DNA of 9,002 bases from Candidatus Omnitrophica bacterium CG02_land_8_20_14_3_00__42_8 (GTDB taxonomy: Bacteria > Omnitrophota > Gorgyraeia > Gorgyraeales > Gorgyraeaceae), in assembly GCA_002780805.1 (NCBI GenBank), contig PEUD01000104.1, forward strand, positions 1 through 9,002, in the 5' to 3' direction. Position numbers and translations under genes: made by a program. Below, one piece after another: positions 3,721 through 9,002 of the stretch (the stretch's first letter is position 1; every line of letters starts with the position of its first letter). The notes beneath the pieces are model-generated. The model was given only the letters and a program-made list of their open reading frames with translations. It was not told where the DNA came from and made no database searches.

Positions 3721-6700
3721 ATGCCAGGTCGTAAAAATTTCGCACGTCTTAAAGAAGTCGTTGACATCCCGTATCTATTGGAACTGCAGACAGATTCTTA
3801 CAAGAGTTTTGTGCAGATGGATACTCCCAAGACCAAAAGGAAACCAGAGGGCCTGCAGGGGGTATTCGAAGAAGTGTTTCCCATAGAAAGCAACGACGGA
3901 AATTATAAGCTGGAATTTGTGTCTTATTCCATAGGCAAGCCGAAATACGACAAATTAGAATGCCAGAAAAGAGCGGTTAGCTACGCGTCTCCTCTAAAGA
4001 TAAAGGTAAGGCTTAAATCCAGGAAGGATACTAAAGAGCAGGAGGCTTATCTCGGCGATTTGCCCTTAATGACAGAGACAGGCACTTTTATCATAAATGG
4101 AGATGAAAGAGTTGTGATCAGCCAGCTGCACAGGTCTCCGGGCGTATCTTTTGAGGAGACAGTGCATACGTCCGGCAAGAGGCTGTATTCCGGCAGGATC
4201 ATACCTTCCAGGGGCTCGTGGTTAGAATTTGAATTTGACGCAAACGACGTCCTTTATGTATTCATAGACAGGCGCAAAAAAGTTTTAGCCACCATTTTGC
4301 TCAGGGCGCTGGGTTATGAGACAAACGAAGAGATAATGAAGCTTTTTACCGGGGTGGAAAGGGCCAGGCCTTTAAGAAAATCGTCTCTCCTGAAATACGC
4401 CGGCAGGGTGGTAGTCCGGGATATAAAACATCCCGAGACCGGAGAAATACTCCTGGCAGGCAACGGCAAATTAGACGAAGCTATTATAGAAAAACTCTGG
4501 GATAGCGGGGTGCGTTATTTGGAAGTATTCAGGGATACTGTGCAGGAAATTACCAATACCCTTGAAAGGGATCATACCAAGACAAGAGAAGAAGCGCTTC
4601 TTGACATTTATAAAAAACTCAGGCCCGGCGATCCTCTGACCTTTGAAAGCGCCAAAAATTTCCTGGATAAATTATTTTTTGATAAACGCAGGTATGACCT
4701 GGATAAGGTCGGCCGTTATATATTAAATAGAAAATTGAACATGAATGTTCCTTTGGATAAAAAAATCCTGGACAAAGAAACAATAGTAAACGTAGTCAGA
4801 TATTTATTGGATCTAAAGAACGGCGAAGGCGCGGTAGATGATATAGACCATCTCGGAAATCGCAGGGTCAGGACCATAGGGGAGCTTATTGCAGAACAAT
4901 TTAGAATAGGCCTTACCAGAATGGAGCGTTTTTGCAAAGACAGAATGGCTATATACGACATTGATACAATGATGCCGTATCATCTTATAAATTCCAAGGT
5001 TGTTTCCAGTGTTATAAAGGATTTCTTCGGGAGAAGCCAGCTTTCGCAATTCATGGACCAGACGAACCCCCTGGCTGAAATGACTCACAAGAGACGATTG
5101 AGCGCTTTAGGGCCCGGAGGACTGTCAAGGGAAAGAGCCGGTTTTGAAGTAAGAGACGTGCATCATTCGCATTACGGAAGGATATGCCCTATTGAGACCC
5201 CCGAAGGCCCGAACATAGGCCTCATATCTTCTTTAAGCACTTACGCGAGAATAAATAAATTAGGTTTTATAGAGACGCCTTACAGAAAAGTTGAAAACGG
5301 AAGAGTTACCAACAGGATTGAATACTTAACAGCCGATATTGAAGATAAATACATAGTAGCGCAGGCAAACGCAAAAGTAGATAAAGACGGGAAATATATG
5401 GACGAAAGAGTTTCCTGCAGGTATAAGGGAGATTTTCCTCTTGTTCAGCCGAATAAAATAGATTATATGGATGTGTCTCCTAAACAACTTGTAAGCATAG
5501 CGGCGGGTTTGATACCTTTCTTAGAACATGATGACGCTAACAGAGCCCTCATGGGTTCGAACATGCAGCGCCAGGCAGTGCCTTTATTATTTACGGAAAG
5601 CCCTCTTGTGGGCACTGGGCTGGAGAAGAAAGTCGCGATGGATTCCGGCGCGGTAGTGGTGGCAAAGTCTGACGGGAAGATCACGGCTGTCCAATCCGAC
5701 GAAATAGTCGTAAATAACAGTATTGTTTATAAATTAAGGAAATTCTCAAGAAGTAATGCCAGTACATGCATAAATCAGAGGCCTGTTGTTAATATCGGCG
5801 ATAAAATAAAGGCCGGCAGCGTGATAGCGGACGGACCCGCTACAGACAAAGGAGAGTTGGCGCTGGGGAAAAATGTCTTTGTTGCCTTTATGCCGTGGCG
5901 CGGTTATAATTTTGAAGACGCCATACTTGTGAGCGAAAAACTTTTGAAAGGCGATATGTACACGTCCATACACATAGAAGAGTTTGAAATAGAGGCAAGA
6001 GAGACCAGGCTTGGAAATGAAGAAATTACGCGCGATATACCAAATGTCAGCGAAGAAGCGCTTAAGAATTTAGGAGAGGACGGTATAGTGAGAGTGGGCG
6101 CGGAGATTGGGCCGGGAGATATTCTTGTCGGAAAAGTTGCTCCCAAGAGCGAAACAGAGCTTTCCCCTGAGGAAAAATTATTGAGGGCTATTTTCGGAGA
6201 AAAAGCCGGAGATGTCAGAAACGCTTCTCTTACTGTGCCTTCGGGCGTAGAAGGTATTGTTGTGGATACTAAGGTGTTTTCAAAAAAAGGCCAGAAATCA
6301 AAAACAAAGGAAGAGATTAATGCTGAAAATAAAGAGATAGCGAGAATCAGAGAGGAATACGAAAAAAGAATCGATAATGTAAAAAGAGAAAGGGAATGCA
6401 GGCTGTTTAAGCTTCTTTCAGGAGTAAAACTTTCCGCGCCTTTATTATCCGATGAATCAGAGTCTGCCATGATAGCGGAAGACAGGCCGATAAGAAAGAA
6501 AGATCTTTCCAAATTTGAGAAATGCGACATGTCCAGCGTAAAGATAGAATCTGATGCTGAGCTGGAAATTGAAGTCAAGCGCACCTTAATGGTTTACAAT
6601 GACCAGCTGGATGAAATTCTTTACGAAGAAGAGCATGAGATTAATAAGCTTAAAAGAGGAGATGAGCTGCCGGCAGGCGTTTTAAAAAGAGTGGTCGTGT

Positions 6701-7509
6701 ATATGGCCAGCAAGAAAAAACTTTCCATAGGCGACAAGATGGCGGGAAGACACGGGAACAAAGGTGTTATCGCAAAGATTCTTCCCGAAGAAGACATGCC
6801 TTTCACCGAAGACGGGACTCCCATAGAAATAGTTCTGAATCCTCTCGGAGTGCCTTCAAGAATGAATGTGGGCCAGATACTGGAGACTCATCTCGGATGG
6901 GCCGCGAAAGTAATGGGTTACAAGGTGGACACGCCTATTTTTGATGGAGCAAAAGAAGAAGAAATAAAACAGAGTCTTAGCGATGCGAAGCTTCCTCAGG
7001 GGGGCAAGGTAAGATTATTTGACGGATTAACAGGCGAACCCTTTGATCAGAAAGTAACAGTCGGCTACATATACATGATGAAGCTATCGCATCTCGTAGA
7101 CGATAAGATGCACGCCCGCTGCATAGGGCCTTATTCGCTGGTCACGCAGCAGCCGCTGGGGGGGAAAGCTCAATTCGGAGGCCAAAGGTTCGGAGAAATG
7201 GAGGTTTGGGCTCTGGAAGCCTATGGCGCGGCTTATACGCTGCAGGAACTTTTGACCGTAAAAAGCGACGACGTGACAGGCAGGACCATGGTGTATGAAT
7301 CAATAGTCAAAGGCGAGAACGCCATGCATCCAGGCACTCCGGAATCGTTTAATGTTCTGGTAAAAGAGCTTCAGAGCCTAGGGCTTGAGATAAAGACAGA
7401 GTATAAAGACGGAAAAGGCGCTGAGGTTAACGCGTTATCGGTCCAGGAATTAAAAGAGAAGCGCAAAAAGGCAAAGAAAGAAAAACGGGAACACAAAGCC
7501 AAGAAATAA
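3721..7509 (+). CDS. rpoB: DNA-directed RNA polymerase subunit beta
   Basis: RpoB forms half of the RNA polymerase active-site cleft and the rifamycin pocket. The 1262-residue product is full length and somewhat shorter than the E. coli subunit (1342). The rifampicin region is at residues 437-470, with Gln443, Asp446, His456 and Ser461 matching the sensitive residues Q513, D516, H526 and S531 of E. coli at a constant offset of 70. The active-site segment [10 protein letters not shown] is at 725-734. The [12 protein letters not shown] block is at 1004-1015. The ATG at 3721 has a Shine-Dalgarno sequence, GAGGAG (3712-3717). The gene ends in a double stop, TAATAA, after a lysine-rich tail (about 1243-1262). 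The wild-type rifampicin residues suggest a sensitive enzyme; this is inference. Confidence 0.98.
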   Translation: MPGRKNFARLKEVVDIPYLLELQTDSYKSFVQMDTPKTKRKPEGLQGVFEEVFPIESNDGNYKLEFVSYSIGKPKYDKLECQKRAVSYASPLKIKVRLKSRKDTKEQEAYLGDLPLMTETGTFIINGDERVVISQLHRSPGVSFEETVHTSGKRLYSGRIIPSRGSWLEFEFDANDVLYVFIDRRKKVLATILLRALGYETNEEIMKLFTGVERARPLRKSSLLKYAGRVVVRDIKHPETGEILLAGNGKLDEAIIEKLWDSGVRYLEVFRDTVQEITNTLERDHTKTREEALLDIYKKLRPGDPLTFESAKNFLDKLFFDKRRYDLDKVGRYILNRKLNMNVPLDKKILDKETIVNVVRYLLDLKNGEGAVDDIDHLGNRRVRTIGELIAEQFRIGLTRMERFCKDRMAIYDIDTMMPYHLINSKVVSSVIKDFFGRSQLSQFMDQTNPLAEMTHKRRLSALGPGGLSRERAGFEVRDVHHSHYGRICPIETPEGPNIGLISSLSTYARINKLGFIETPYRKVENGRVTNRIEYLTADIEDKYIVAQANAKVDKDGKYMDERVSCRYKGDFPLVQPNKIDYMDVSPKQLVSIAAGLIPFLEHDDANRALMGSNMQRQAVPLLFTESPLVGTGLEKKVAMDSGAVVVAKSDGKITAVQSDEIVVNNSIVYKLRKFSRSNASTCINQRPVVNIGDKIKAGSVIADGPATDKGELALGKNVFVAFMPWRGYNFEDAILVSEKLLKGDMYTSIHIEEFEIEARETRLGNEEITRDIPNVSEEALKNLGEDGIVRVGAEIGPGDILVGKVAPKSETELSPEEKLLRAIFGEKAGDVRNASLTVPSGVEGIVVDTKVFSKKGQKSKTKEEINAENKEIARIREEYEKRIDNVKRERECRLFKLLSGVKLSAPLLSDESESAMIAEDRPIRKKDLSKFEKCDMSSVKIESDAELEIEVKRTLMVYNDQLDEILYEEEHEINKLKRGDELPAGVLKRVVVYMASKKKLSIGDKMAGRHGNKGVIAKILPEEDMPFTEDGTPIEIVLNPLGVPSRMNVGQILETHLGWAAKVMGYKVDTPIFDGAKEEEIKQSLSDAKLPQGGKVRLFDGLTGEPFDQKVTVGYIYMMKLSHLVDDKMHARCIGPYSLVTQQPLGGKAQFGGQRFGEMEVWALEAYGAAYTLQELLTVKSDDVTGRTMVYESIVKGENAMHPGTPESFNVLVKELQSLGLEIKTEYKDGKGAEVNALSVQELKEKRKKAKKEKREHKAKK

Positions 7510-7514
7510 TAAAG

Positions 7515-7584
7515 GCAAAGGCCGAGACATCCCTGCAGGGGAACCTTAAGGTTCCCCTGCAGGGATGTCTGTGAAGGCCTTTGC
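7515..7584. repeat. Nested palindrome between rpoB and rpoC with perfect 46-nt core
   Basis: Positions 7525-7547 and 7548-7570 are exact reverse complements with no loop, centred on CCTTAAGG. Outside an asymmetric internal loop (7524 against 7571-7575), GCAAAGGCC (7515-7523) pairs with GGCCTTTGC (7576-7584). No T-run follows, so it is not a classical terminator. It would form a very stable RNA hairpin or a DNA cruciform. It starts a few bases after the rpoB double stop. Confidence 0.9.
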
Positions 7585-7593
7585 GACAAAATC

Positions 7594-9002
<1,409 letters not shown>

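Noticed and set aside
5904..6584. 226-codon minus-strand frame within rpoB
   Set aside because: It is antisense to the conserved rpoB, with a serine-rich low-complexity product typical of a shadow frame.
7443..7509. Lysine-rich RpoB tail as evidence of a frameshift or fusion
   Set aside because: Charged C-terminal extensions are common in RpoB, and the frame ends cleanly in TAATAA.

Overview
The window is a bacterial core transcription/translation operon in the classical order: the 3' end of tRNA-Trp, secE, nusG, rplK (L11), rplA (L1), rplJ (L10), rplL (L7/L12), rpoB, and the first 458 codons of rpoC, which is cut by the window end inside its catalytic NADFDGD motif. All genes are on the + strand, and every core protein looks full length and intact. 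Codon use is rich in ATA (Ile) and AGA/AGG (Arg), with moderate GC. Together with the many small dispersed palindromes, this suggests an uncultivated Gram-negative lineage of the Omnitrophota type. That placement is an impression from style, not a proven assignment.

Layout: 1-17 is the tRNA-Trp tail. 17-470 is a composite palindromic element carrying a small GIY-YIG nuclease gene (96-341). secE is at 469-660. 661-909 holds no gene of normal size but three different inverted-repeat structures. nusG is at 922-1452, followed by a two-hairpin REP/BIME-like element. rplK is followed by a short REP-like hairpin, then rplA, rplJ and rplL run with no gap or an overlap. A 10-nt-unit inverted array (3611-3704) precedes rpoB. 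A perfect 46-nt palindrome and a second copy of the REP-like hairpin separate rpoB from rpoC.

The genes supply the protein-export channel subunit SecE, the elongation factor NusG, the ribosomal stalk and its base (L11, L1, L10, L7/L12) and the two large RNA polymerase subunits, so they are co-expressed housekeeping functions.

The unusual part is between the genes. Every junction except the two tightly coupled ones (rplA-rplJ, rplJ-rplL) is occupied by palindromic repeats, from about eight unrelated sequence families. Several reach into the control signals. The secE start codon and the nusG and rplK TAG stop codons lie within repeat sequence. Hairpins also sit between the Shine-Dalgarno sequence and the start codon of nusG and rplA. 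The GIY-YIG gene flanked by copies of one palindrome is the best candidate for an undescribed small mobile system. The GTAG-plus-hairpin repeats fit the pattern of REPs mobilised by Y1 (RAYT) transposases.
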